From Castor canadensis (lineage: Eukaryota > Chordata > Mammalia > Rodentia > Castoridae), in NCBI RefSeq assembly GCF_047511655.1, contig NC_133390.1, forward strand, positions 159,461,583 to 159,525,582: a stretch of DNA of 64,000 nt. The letters are read 5' to 3'. The stretch's first letter is position 1, and each line of letters begins with the position of its first letter. The notes under the pieces were generated by a model. The model was given only the letters and a program-made list of their open reading frames with translations. It was not told where the DNA came from and searched no databases. This document shows, one piece after another, positions 1-12,700 of the stretch. The position numbers and the translations under genes are program-made.

Positions 1-147
1 TTGGAACTGGCTGTGCTGAAGTCAACCGGGCTATTCCAATTCAGGTTTGACCATGGAACAGTCACTGGATATAACAAAGTACCTGGCCATTCATGGGTCA
101 ATGAGGCAGGAAGGGCCAGGCCAGCATAAAGTCAGAGGCTCACTCTC
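1..147 (-). other. NFS1: NFS1 3' UTR (partial)
   Basis: Directly follows the NFS1 stop. No AATAAA or ATTAAA is seen on the minus strand here, so the poly(A) site lies beyond the window. Confidence 0.7.
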
Positions 148-211
148 CTAATGTTGAGTCCACTTGATGCTCTTGAGATCAATGCCATCCTGCACCATCT
201 CCCAGAGAGGA
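148..211 (-). CDS. NFS1: NFS1 coding exon 13 (terminal)
   Basis: Encodes [21 protein letters not shown] then TAG at 150-148. Acceptor ttggcag|tcctc. The remaining left 147 bp are 3' UTR. Confidence 0.95.
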
Positions 212-732
212 CTGCCAAAGAGAAGAGACAGTGAATGAGTGAGACCTTATGTAGGAAGCAGCCAACACTGGCTCCAAAGCCTTGAGCAATGACTTGCTTC
301 CTATGTCTTTGTTTCTTCTCTGCCTTTTTCCCTGGTGGCCCTCAACACAGAGGTTAACAAAGTCATTCCCTGATAACTGTAAGTCCTGGTGAGTTTTAGC
401 CTCTCCCCAACTGCCAACAAACAGGAATAACTAGACACCCCAAGCTCAGTTCAATGAGACCCTGAGTCAGTGAGCTTCAGGCATGGTCATATTTTTCATA
501 TTCCCATAGTACTTGTGAGAGGCTACAGACATAGTCTTCCTGTGGGAACCAACACCCCTAATGAGTACAAGTATCAGGTTTTCACCCACTCAGGCTGAGG
601 GCATGGCTCAAGTGGCAGAACACCTGTTTAGCTCCTACATGAAGCCCTGAGTTCAAACCACAGTCTCATCAAAACAAAAACCAAAACCAAAAAAAAGTTT
701 CACCTACTCTACTAATGGCTACCACATATGAG

Positions 733-771
<39 letters not shown>

Positions 772-3700
772 GTTGGTTTTTTGTTTGTTTGTTTTTTGGA
801 AGGCTATACTGGGGCTTGAACACAGAGCCTACACCTTAAGCCACCAGCCCTTTTTGGTGATGAGTTTTTTTTTCAAGATAGAGTCTCACAAACTATTTGC
901 CCAGGCTGGCTTCAAACTGCAATTCTCCTGATCTCTGTCCCCTGAGTAGCTAGGATTATAGGCGTGAGCCACCAGTACCCAGCTCTGTTTTTGTTTTTTT
1001 AAAACAGTATCTCACTATGTAGCCCAGGCTGGTCTGCGACTCACCATGTAGTCTAGGCTGGCTTTGAACTTACAATCCTCCTATCTCATTTTCCTGAGTA
1101 CTGGGATTACAGGCAGTTGTTTCTGAGTTTTGATCTACTCTTCAGTCCTGGTGCTTAGCTCTAAATCATCTGGGCATGAGTGCCCTTACCCAATTTTGCC
1201 AGATTCATGTCCCCAGAGTTGGATTTTGTTTCCAGCATCTCCAGTTCTGACCCAAAAGGACCTCTTGGATCTTAGGCCTGAATATTCTGTCTCATGCATG
1301 TAAGAACTATGCACTGCTACTGAGAAACCTGTTAAGCTCTGATCCCCTTCAGAATCTTGGATAATGTTCCCAGACTAGATATTATGTGCTATAACTATGG
1401 GAATTTTTGTTTTTCTTTTTTGAGACAGTGTCTCCCTATGTAGCGTACCCTGGCCTTGAACCCACAATCCTCCTGCCTCAGCATACCAAGTGCTGGGATT
1501 ACAAGTGTGTACAATCATGCCTAGTTGGTGTTGGGGATTGAATCCAGAGCCTTATGCATGCTAAGCACACACTTTTCCACTAAGCTACAACCTAGCCTGA
1601 ACTATGGAATAATGTTTTAATTTCACCAGTTAATTTTCTTTTATCTGATTTAACCCTATTCTTGATTATCCTTCTCCTTCATAATGTGCATTACTAGCAA
1701 AACCTTGTCTCAAAAATAAAAAGAATTTCTAAGATAAAGGAATTTTTAGGTTTTTTTATGTGGCATTGGGGATCAAACCCAGGGCCTTAGACATGCAAGG
1801 CAAGCACTCTCACCTCTAAGGTATTTCCTAAGCCTTAGCTCTTCGTGGGTTTCTTTTTGTTTTTGTTGTTGGGTTTTGAACTCAAGGCTTTATGCTTGTA
1901 AACCAGGTGCTCTACCGATTGAGCAACACCTCCAGTCCATTTTGCTCTGCTTATTTTGGAGATGGGGGCAGGTCTTGCAAATTTTTTGCCCTGGCTGGCT
2001 TCAAACTACAATCCTCCTGATCTCAGCCTCCCAAGTAGCTAAGATTATAGATGTGAGTCACCAGCATGCAAGTAGTTCTTTAGTTTTTTTTTTTGTTTTG
2101 GCAGTACTGGGGTTTGAACTCAGGCCCTCAACACTTGCTAGGCATTCTACCACTTGAGCCACTCCATCAGCCCTCTTTTGTGTTGGTATTTTCAAGACAG
2201 GGTCTCACAAACTATTTGCCTAGGCTGTCCTCAACCAAGATCCTCCTGATCTCTGCCTCCTGAATAGCTAGGATTATAGGCACGAGACACTAGTGCCCAG
2301 CTAGTTCCTTTGTTGTTTTTTTTGTGTGTGCGTGTGTGGTACTTGGGTTTGAACTCAGGGCCTACATCTTAAGCAACTCTACCAGCCTTTTTTTGTGATG
2401 GGTTATTTTGAGATAGTCTTGAGAATTATTTGCCCAGGCTGGCTTTGAACTTCATCTTCCTGATTTCTGTCTCCTGAGTAACTAGGATTAAAGGGATGAA
2501 CCAACTACACATGGATAGTTCTTTAGGGTTTTGTTTTTTTTTGTGGTACCAGGGCTTGAACGTAGGACCTACACCTTGAGACACTCCACCAGCCCTTTTC
2601 GTGGTAGGTATTTTCGAGATAGGGTCTCGCGAACTTATTTGCCCGGGCTGGCTTCAAACCACAATCCTCCTAATCTCTGCCTCCTCAGTAACTAGGATTA
2701 CAGGCATTAGTAACCACTGCCCAGCTACTTCTTTAGTTTTTGAAACATCTTTTCATATTGTGAAAACAAGTACTCAAGGAGATCCATGTTCTTTCTTTAT
2801 GTAATCTCTAAATCCTAAAATCCTCTCAAACTTTGGTTTCTAGCAGTGTGAACACAACCTAAGAACAAGAGAGGAGCCAGCACTACAGTTTCTTTCAAAA
2901 AGTCTCTGATATAATAGTGCATACCTCATTTCTCGAAGACGCTTCACATGCTGAATACATTTCTCCACAGTGTAGTCCACTTCCTCCTCTGTAGTGAAGC
3001 GGCCAATGCCAAACCTGAAGAAGGCACGGAAGAAGAATTGTGCATCACAGTAGGCACTGGTGAAATCCTTTTGGCCAATTCTCACTTAGAACCTACTATA
3101 CAAAGGCCACAGAGAGAACATGGTCCTACCTCTCTAGGCCAGAGTTTCTCAGATTGTGACCTGTGAATCAACACACCAGAATCATCTGAGAAGTTTCCTA
3201 CTTATCCTCCAGACCTATAGTAAAGCAGAATGTCTGAATGTGGGAGTCAGAAATTGTCATCTTTCAGAAACTTCCTAGGTGATGCTCAGTGAATTCTAAG
3301 AAACTCTGCTCCAAAAACTTTCACAAAAAATCAAGAAGAGACAATGAATGGCAAAGGGTATACCTCAGTGGTGAAGCATGTGCTTAGCAGGTGCAAGGAC
3401 CTGAATTCAGTCCCTGGTACCAAAAAAACAGAAGGGATAAGAAGAACCAGATTAACAAAGACTATAACAGGAGATGAACAATAACAAAGAATGCCTTTTG
3501 GGCTGGAAGTATAACTCATTAGGACAGTGTTTTCCTATCATATGAGACACTGGGTTAAATCCCCAGCATTGTTAAAAAAACAAAACAAAACAAAACAAAA
3601 CCCTGTGGCTATTAAAAAAAAAAAACCTTTCATAAATGTTACAGTTGGCTGGGTATTGTGGGACACACTTATAATCACATCACTTGGGAGGCTGGGGCAG

Positions 3701-6700
3701 AAAGATCTTGAGTTCAAGATCAACCTGGACTACACAGCCAGACCTTGACTAAAAAAAACATAAAAACAAACAAAACAAAAAAAAATGTTGCACTTCAACT
3801 CACTCACCTTATAGAAGAATGTGCCAAATCTTCATCGGTGCCAATTGCTCTAAGAACATACGAGGGTTCCAAGGAGGCAGAGGTGCAGGCACTGAAGAGA
3901 GAGACACAGCCTTGCTCAGTTCATAAACAACACTTATTTTTAGCCACAAACCCCCAGTCTTCCTCCTTCCCCCTAGTGTCCTGCAGTCATACTATAAGGA
4001 CAAAAGAGATGATCTAATCTGGCAGTGCTAAAGGGTTGATATTGTCCTGCACATCCTGGTATATATACCTAGCTCCTCTGGATGGGTAACCTTCTTTGAA
4101 TAAGAATCTGCCAAGGTATGACAGAGCATGGATCTGACAAAAAGAGGCAGCAGAGAACCTTGTCCTCACTCCTTCAGCACAGAAGGCACCATCTGTACCA
4201 ACCTAGAGAGCAGTTAAACCCTTGGTGGCCTTTGGAGCATGTTCAGTTCTGGAGGCCTGCTACAGAATTCCTAATGTAACCCTGGAACAGATCCATATGT
4301 GCCCTGGGACCACAAAAGGCATCAAATTCTCCCTGTGAAGCACTGCTAGGGTGGTAAACCTCAGCCTGTGCCCTACCAACTAAAAAATGATCTTTACCAT
4401 GAATCAAGAGCTCTTGTGTCTGTCTTCTTCATACCAGAAATCTCAGTAACTTGCACAGCTTTTAAAAGCCAGGCTGATCAGTCCTACCAGAGTTCCTGAC
4501 TATCTGGCCCAACTCACCTCCCTGAGGATAAGGCAACATCTTTGAGTGCCATCAGCAGACTCTCTCCTTCCACATATGCAAATGAAAGATTGATACAGCC
4601 TACAGAAGAGAAAGAAACACTGTGATAGGGGCCTCGAATCTGACTCTACCAGAATAGGGATCAAAAGGGCACATCCAAGCCAGTCACTGGACATAATCCT
4701 AGCTACTCGGGAGGCTGAGTTTGGGAGGACAGTGGTTTGAGACCAGCCCCAGCAAATAGTTCATAAGACCCCATTTCCAAAATAACCAGAGCAAAATGGA
4801 CCAGAGGGGTAGCTCAAGCAATAGAGTGCCTGCTCTCCAGTGCGAAGCCTTGAGTTCAAACCCCAGTCCCTTCCTTGCATCCTGTCCCCACCGCCCCCAA
4901 AAAATGGCATGTCCATACCAGGGTAGTGCTGTTCAGGGTCCCCATTCATCACCACATCAGGAAGACTCTTCATTATGTTCTGTATCAGTCTCTCTGATAA
5001 CTTTGAGATCCGCTTGTGGTCGTACTAAGGCATAGCAGGGGAGAACTAAACATAGTGACCACTAACCAGCTCTAAAACCTAGTTTAAGAAGCCCTTTTTC
5101 CTTACTCAGGAGTGATTATGTATCAGATTCAATCACCATCCTATGATACAGGTAAAGACCAATGTATTTACAGCACTGAGTACAGTGCCCAGTATGCAAA
5201 AGGTGCTCAGTAACTACCCATAGCATTGCAACAACCAAGAAACAAATAAGCAAATGACTTCTAACAGGTCATGGGTTTTAGAGCCCTGACCCCTCCCTCA
5301 GAGCAAGAGGCAGCACCTGAATGGGGAAATTCCTTTTCCAATAGAGATCTGACTCAGGTATGCTGAGACACCACTAACTTGGAGACCCAGTACAGGGGAA
5401 GAAGTTGTGAAAGGGAACTGCTCTCCACATACCTCCATCTCTTGCTGTGCCACCTCACATGCAGCCCCGAGCCCCACAACCAAGGGTGTGGGCACTGTCC
5501 CAGACCGCATACCCCGCTCCTGACCCCCTCCACTCTGCAGGGCCTCCACACGCACACGGGGCCTCCGGCGGATGTAGATGGCACCAACCCCTGGGAAGCA
5601 AAGTTTGTTATAAAAGAGAAAACAGGGAAATACAGATGAAACAAAACAAACACTTCCCAAAAGAATCAAAATACTATTTCAAATTTTCTGCTTAAATTTT
5701 TCTAAATAAAGTTCAGGGGAAAAAGAAATAGCAGTAAACTATAATATTTAGTTGTTCAACATCAGAAAGGTAACCTCCAGTAGGAATAATGATTTAAAGT
5801 AGCTTCCAAAGCATGAATGAAACAATGTCACATACTGCAGCACTATTCAAAAGAGCAAAAAGATTGGAAACAATTTGGCTATCATCAGAGGAATATCAAA
5901 TAAATGAAATATCCATACAATGAAATACCAAGCAAGTGTATAAAAGAATGAGGAAGTTCATTCTGTACTAACACTGTAAAATCTGTAAGATCACATTGTT
6001 AGAAAACTGAAGCTAGATTACATACAGTGTGGTAGCCCACACTTGTAAAGAAGCAGAAATAGGAGGATTGCAAGTTCAATGCCGGCATGGGCATTTTTAG
6101 ACTAAATAGTGAGACCTGAGTCTCAAAAAAAGAAAAAGAAAACAGGCAAAATCTCAATCAAGTCTAAAAAAAAAAAAATGTAAGATATATTGTTAAATGA
6201 AAAAGCAACTTCAGAACATATAATATGCTATCATTTAGAGGGAAAGTACTATATTTTTATAAATGCATAGAATAATTCTAGATAAATGCCCAAGCCAGGT
6301 ATCGTGGCAAGTGCCTACAGTCTGAAGTACTCAAGAGGCTGAGACAGGACTATTGCTTGAACCAGGAGTTCTAGATCAGCCTGGGTAACATAATGAGAAT
6401 AATTTTTTAAAAAGGAAAAAAAAAAAAAGAGCTGGAAGAATAGTTCAAGTGGTAGAGCATCTGCCTAGCAAGTGTGAGGCCCTGAATTCAAACCCCAGAA
6501 CTTCCAAAAAAAAAAAGCTAAGTATGGTGGACACTCTTGTAATCCCAGCACTTAGGAGGCTGAGGCAGGAAAATCTCCAGTTGAAGTCAGCCTGGCTTAC
6601 ACAGAGATTCTGTTGCAAAAAATGGCAAAAAGGAAGAATGGAGGGAAGAGGGAAAGAAGGAAAAAAGAGAAAAAGAAGAGGAGGCTGCTGCTTGCTAGGC

Positions 6701-9700
6701 AGGCACTCTACCACTTGAGCCACTCCAGTATCTCTGAAACCTTGATGCCCAGGCCAGTAGTGCTCAGACCAGTAGGCTTCTTGGGGTCTTTGCTCCAGTC
6801 CCCTGTGGTCAGTCACTCTAAGGTTCAAGGAGAAACTAAGGGACTTGCCTGGATTTGCTGAGAATACGAATCTTCCTGTTTCCTTGTCCACTGCCAATGA
6901 GTTATTCATATGACATTTTAACACCCTCCTTCTCCATGCCTCATCCAAAAATAGGGTTTTAAAGAAATTGCTCCCTCCTGTAGTCCAACAACTCCTCAAC
7001 TCACTGCCTCTCATGTGATGAGACAGTGGGGATAGGGACCACCCAGTTATCATGGGGACTACCCCCTCAAAGCCTGGTCTCCAGCCACAACAGCCCTACT
7101 CTGATGTGGCAGGGAACTCCCCCATCTCTGCAGCCTGGGGTGGAGTCCTGTGGCCAGAGCCTCATCCACAGGAAGTAGGAAAAGAGGCAACAGTGGGCAG
7201 GAGGAGGAGAGGTCATAAAGCGGAGAAAAGGAGGGGACAGTGGGCGAACAAGAAAAGTCAGTGGGTAGGAGGAAGGAAGGGCAGTTAGAGGAAGAGGAGA
7301 AAAAGAAGAAGAAAAAAAAGAAAGAAAAAGAAAAATACCCAAAATAACCTCCCCAGATAGGTAAGAGGTAAGTTTCTCACTGTGTGCTTTTTTAGCAGCT
7401 TTTGAAATTTGAGTCATGTGAATGTATTACTTATTCTAAATAAAATTAAAATTAAAAACTTTAAAGGAAAATAAGAGAATGAGGGTATCAGAATGGTATT
7501 AAGAATTACTTCAATTTCTCAATATCTATCAATACTTAAAAATATGTATAACCTTGACTCACTAAACCTACTTATGGAATTTTGTACAAAAGTATGAAGG
7601 TGAGTATGCAAAGATATTCACTAAGCAGTCAAGGGTTTTTGAATAAAATGAGTACTTGGTAAAGTTAATCTCCCATGTGGAAAAACTGTTTAAGCATTAA
7701 ATAGAGGTATCATAAAAAATAAGACTGTGGTTCCCAAATTTATCATGAAGGATACTGGTTTTACAATAATGTTAAGTACTCTACTGCATTTAATTTTTTA
7801 ATTTATTTTTTCAGTACTGGGGTTTGAACTCAGGGCCTACACTTTGAGCCACTCCACCAGTCCTTTTTTGTGATGGGTTTTTTTGAGATAGGGTCTCATG
7901 AACTATTTGCCTGGGCTGGCTTCAAATCTCGATCCTCCTGATCTCTACCTCCTGAGTAGCTAGGATTTACAGGGGTAAGCCACCAACGCCCAGCTCAAGT
8001 TACCTTGAATGACATATTCCACTATGGAAAAGCTTGAATGAACTTTTTTTGTTTTGTTTTGTTTTTCAGTACTGGGGATGTGGCTCAAGCTGCAGAGCTC
8101 TTGCTTTGTAACTGAAGCCCCATTTCCAAAATAATAGCAAAATGGACTGAAGGCATGGCTCAAGCAGTAGAGTACCTGCTTTGCAAGTTCAAACCCCAGT
8201 CCCACAAGAGAAAAAAATAGGGCTTGGGGTGTAGCTCAAGCCTTGGAAGCATGAGGCCTTGAGTTAAAACCCCAGAACTGACAAAAGAAAAAAAAAAAAA
8301 AAAAAGCTGGGCATGGTAGTGCATACCTGCACTCACAGCACTGAGGCTGAGGCAAGACTGGGAGGTACAGTGCGAGAGAGAGAGTTCCAGCCAGTCTGGG
8401 CTACATAGTGAGACCTTGTTTCAAAAAAAGAAAGAGCCAGCAAAAAACCAAAAATCGTATGTTCTCCCTCATATGTAGACATTAGATCAAGGGCAAACAC
8501 AACAAGGGGACTGGACTATGAGCACATGATAAAAGCGAGAGCACACAAGTAAAGGGTGAGGATAGGTAAGACACCTAAAAAACTAGCTAGCATTTGTTGC
8601 CCTTAACGCAGAGAAACTAAAGCAGATACCTTAAAGCAACTGAGGCCAATAGGAAAAGGGGAACAGGTACTAGAGAAAAGGTTAGATCAAAAAGAATTAA
8701 CCTAGAAGGTAACACCCACGCACAGGAAATCAATGTGAGTCAATGCCCTGTATAGCTATCCTTATCTCAACCAGCAAAAACCCTTGTTCCTTCCTATTAT
8801 TGCTTATACTCTCTCTACAACAAAATTAGAAATAAGGGCAAAATAGTTTCTGCTGGGTATTGAGGGGGGGGAGAGGGAGGGGGCGGAGTGGGTGGTAAGG
8901 GAGGGGGTGGGGGCAGGGGGGAGAAATGAACCAAGCCTTGTATGCACATATGAATAATAAAAGAAAAATGAAAAAAAAAAAAAAAAAAGAGCCAGATGCC
9001 TATAATCCTAGCTAGTTGGGAGACTAAGATTGGGAGGATTTCGGGTCAAGGCTAGCTCCAGCAAACAGTTTGTAAGACCCCCATCTCCAAAATAACCAGA
9101 CCAAAATGGGCTGGTGGCGTGGTTCAAGTGGTAGAGTGCCTACTTTGCAAGCAAGCACAAAGCCCTGAGTTAAAACCCCAGTACCAAAAAAAAAAAAAAA
9201 AGAAGAAGAAAAAAGAAGGGAGGGAGAGAGACACAAGAGAAGAGGAAAAAAAAAAAGAAATCAACATTTTATTTAGTATCTATGGGTTTTCTGGAAGAAC
9301 AGTTCATAAAACACTGCTTACAACTTCTGGGAACCCTTAGCAGTCACTTACCATCCTTTCTGAACTTACTATACGTCTTCCACAGGGTATACATGCAAAT
9401 GGGATGCCCTGCAGACACAGAATGTGTACTGGCATAGGCACATTCAGTAAAGGCTCCCACTCCAGAGACAGAATTGTTTCTTTTTTATGGCTACCTCCAT
9501 AACAGAGGACAATACTAGCATTGGGGAAAAGAGATGGAATTCAAGCTTGGAAACATTCCCGGGCCAATAGGACCATAGGGAACAGACAGGTAGCCTTGAG
9601 AGACTAACAGGGACACAGAGTACTAAGTCTTCTAGGAACAAACCCCAAGAAATGTTTAAGCCCATAGACTTCCCCTAAGCTAAAATAACATGCTAGGAAT

Positions 9701-12700
9701 AAAGGCCTCAAAGAATGTTGCTCTGTACATTACAGAGGTTCATAGAAGAGGAACTCTAGGAGGGGCTAGCACCTTTAGGACCATAGATTTTGTGACCACT
9801 GATGCTCATGAGATCAATTTTCATGTTGTTGACATCAAGTGGGATTTTTCCAACAGCTTGGGCTGCATCAGTATGGAAATACACCTTTCTGGAACTGCAA
9901 ATCTGCCCTAAAGAAATAACACAGGGGAAGAACACAGCACAGTGTTTGTAAGTAAACTGACAGTGGTCCCACAGTGCACCATGAATTGTCTCTAGCCACA
10001 GTAAAGAACTTTGTTAATATTATGGTAAATCTCTGCCCCCCCCTTCCCTATCCCTTTCCTCTTTCTTTTCTTCCTTCCCTTCCCCCTCCTCCATTCCTCC
10101 TTCTCAGTCTCCCTCTTGCTCAACTTTCTTCCTCTAAAGATCAAGGGCAAAGTACCAAATCAAATATTCCTCTTATGCACTGTTCCTTCAATGTCACATT
10201 ACCTTTTAGATCCTTTCTGATTTAAAAGGAGATATTAACAGATCTTTTTGCTAATATGCATAAGAAGATTACAGAGCAAATTCTAAGTGGGGATAATAAA
10301 TATTCTAAAGGGGAAAAGGTAAAAGGGAAAAAGAGTAGAGGACTTTTTCATTGTTGTTGTTTTTGGCAACAACTTCAATCAAACGAAAAACATAAAGGTA
10401 CTAGACCTGGATTCAAATACTGGCTGTGCTATTTACAATGTCAGTGAACAAGGTACTTAAGCAACCTTTCCCTTGATTTCCTCACTGCACTGTAAAGTGT
10501 TAGAGCTCCCAGTCTAACCTTGCTCCCTCAGACAGACCCCAGTTGTGTGCAAAAGTTAGGGTTAACCTGATATACTCACCTATTTCAGCAATGGGCTGTT
10601 TGACTCCAATCTCATTGTTCACAGTCATAACTGATACGAGGCAGGTATCTGGCCGGATGACAGCCTCTAGTTCCTAAGAATAAGGAAATTATATAGTGCC
10701 AAGAAAGCCCTTCCTAAATCAGAACATAAGCAACCTTAGTCATGAAAAGGGGCCTATCACCATCCCCCTATCAGAGTAGTTAAAATATCAGGGGGCGGGG
10801 ATGTAGCTCAGTGGTATAGCGTTTAACTAACATGTATAAGACCTTACATTTGATTCCAGCACTGAAAAAAAAAAAATTACAACACAAAATGCTGGTGAGG
10901 GGGCATAGAAACTGCATTATTCATACATTGCTGGTAAGAATATAAAATGGTAAAACCATTTTAAAAAACAGGTTGACAGGGATGGGGACTTGCTCCAGTG
11001 GTAAAGCATTTGCCAAGAAAGTGGAAGGCCTGAGTTCAAACTCCAGTGCCAGCCAGGGTATTGGGAGACAGAGATTGAGAGGATCGAGGTTTGAAGCCAC
11101 CCTTTACAAAAAGTTCATGAAACCCACTGCCAAAATAACCACAGTAGAGCACCTGCTTTGCAAGTTTCCCTGTAGTGTCTCTTAAAACTTTATGTGCAGC
11201 CAGGCGCTAGTGGCTCGCACCTATAATCACAGCTACCCAGGAGGCAGAGATCAGGAGAATTGCTTTTCGATGTCAGCCTGAGCAAATATTCCTGAGACCC
11301 CATTTGAAAATACCCAATACAAAAGAGGGCTGGTAGACTGGCTCAAGGAACTGAGTTTAAGCCCCAGTACCCACCCCCCCAACCACACACACACACACAC
11401 ACGTTCATGTGCATATAAAATTATTTAAAAATAAAAAGTTTAATGAAAAAAAGAGGGTTGGGGGAATGGCTCAAGCAGGAAGAGTGCCTGCCTAGCAAGT
11501 GCAAGGCCCTGAGTTCAAACCCCAGTGCCACCAAAAATGAAAAAGAAAGTCAGATTCCACCAATATTTATTCCCCAACACTGGCCTAATGGCGATGCTCA
11601 ACATTATGTTCCTCTCAACTTCTTATGTGCTTCCTTCCTATCACCTCATTAATTATTTCATTTATATGTTTGTTTACATATTAACTCTCCCCTTCCCTAG
11701 AACCTGATCTCCCTGAAGACAGGGATTACCCTGAATTATTAATCCCTCCATCCCCACTGCCTGGCCATAGGACATAATAAACAATACAAAGTGATCAGGC
11801 AGGAGGAGGGACAAGCAAGGGCAATAGGGGATGAATCTGACCAAAGTATGTTATATATACAAATGAAAACATCACAGTGAAACTCGTTATTTTATAAATT
11901 AATATACAGTAATTTAAAAACAATACAAAGTGAAAGAGACATTATGTTAAGTATTATGAAAAATAAAAATCAATAAATATGGACTCTTAGTATTCAAGAA
12001 ACTTAAGTTTATTAGAGAGAGAGACATATACACATACAGCACAGAAGTAAAAAACCCTTCAGTGTTGAGGATATTTAGAGAAGAGATCAGAAGGGATTGG
12101 AGGACCCAAAGAGATTTCCTAGGAATTGGGTTATTTGGCCTATTTAGAGACAAGGTTTCATTATATAGCTGAGGTTGACTTCAAACTCACTATATAGCCC
12201 AGTTAGGTTCAATCTCTTGATTCTATGGCCTTAGTCTGAGAGCTGGGTCTTGAGATAAGTTTTTATTACTTATTTATTTAGAGACAGGGTTTTTGGTATT
12301 GTTTGGTTTTGGTTTTGGTTTGGAGAGAGTCTCACTATGTGGCCCAATCTGGCCTTGAACTCATAATTCATCTGACTCAGCCTCTGGTGTGCTGGTATAA
12401 GTACATGTCATTATGTCTGGCAACAATTTGCACATGACATAATCATATATAAAATATCCCTCCCCCTAAATTAGCCTATAAACAAAAAATATGTAGACCT
12501 AATAAGTAAGTTCACCAAACAGTATACAAACTGAATATACAAGTCAGTTGTAAAAAAGAAAAAAAAATAGAAGTCAGTTGTATTTCTATATACTAGCAAT
12601 GATCAATCTGAAACAAAAAGAAATAAAACAATTTCATTCCATTTATGATAACATCCAAAGGACAAAACATCCTAATTCTTTAGGATTAACCTAAAGAAGA

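Noticed and set aside
1876..2804. Several 60-90 codon frames rich in W, S and Q (for example [13 protein letters not shown])
   Set aside because: These are translations of inverted B1+ID SINEs and recur across the window wherever those SINEs sit.
6445..7053. A 202-codon open frame on the minus strand
   Set aside because: It crosses antisense ID and B1 SINEs and unique intron, ends in SINE-derived residues, and has no recognisable domain or splice context.
7052..7288. A short frame starting MGTTPSKPG, briefly considered a retroviral Gag start
   Set aside because: It becomes pure low-complexity K/R/E from a purine tract, and no LTR, primer-binding site or further Gag/Pol motifs flank it.
10796..10870. 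tRNA-Ala-like sequence as a possible functional tRNA gene
   Set aside because: It has A and B boxes but no proper acceptor stem or 3' end, and an A-tail follows: an ID SINE.
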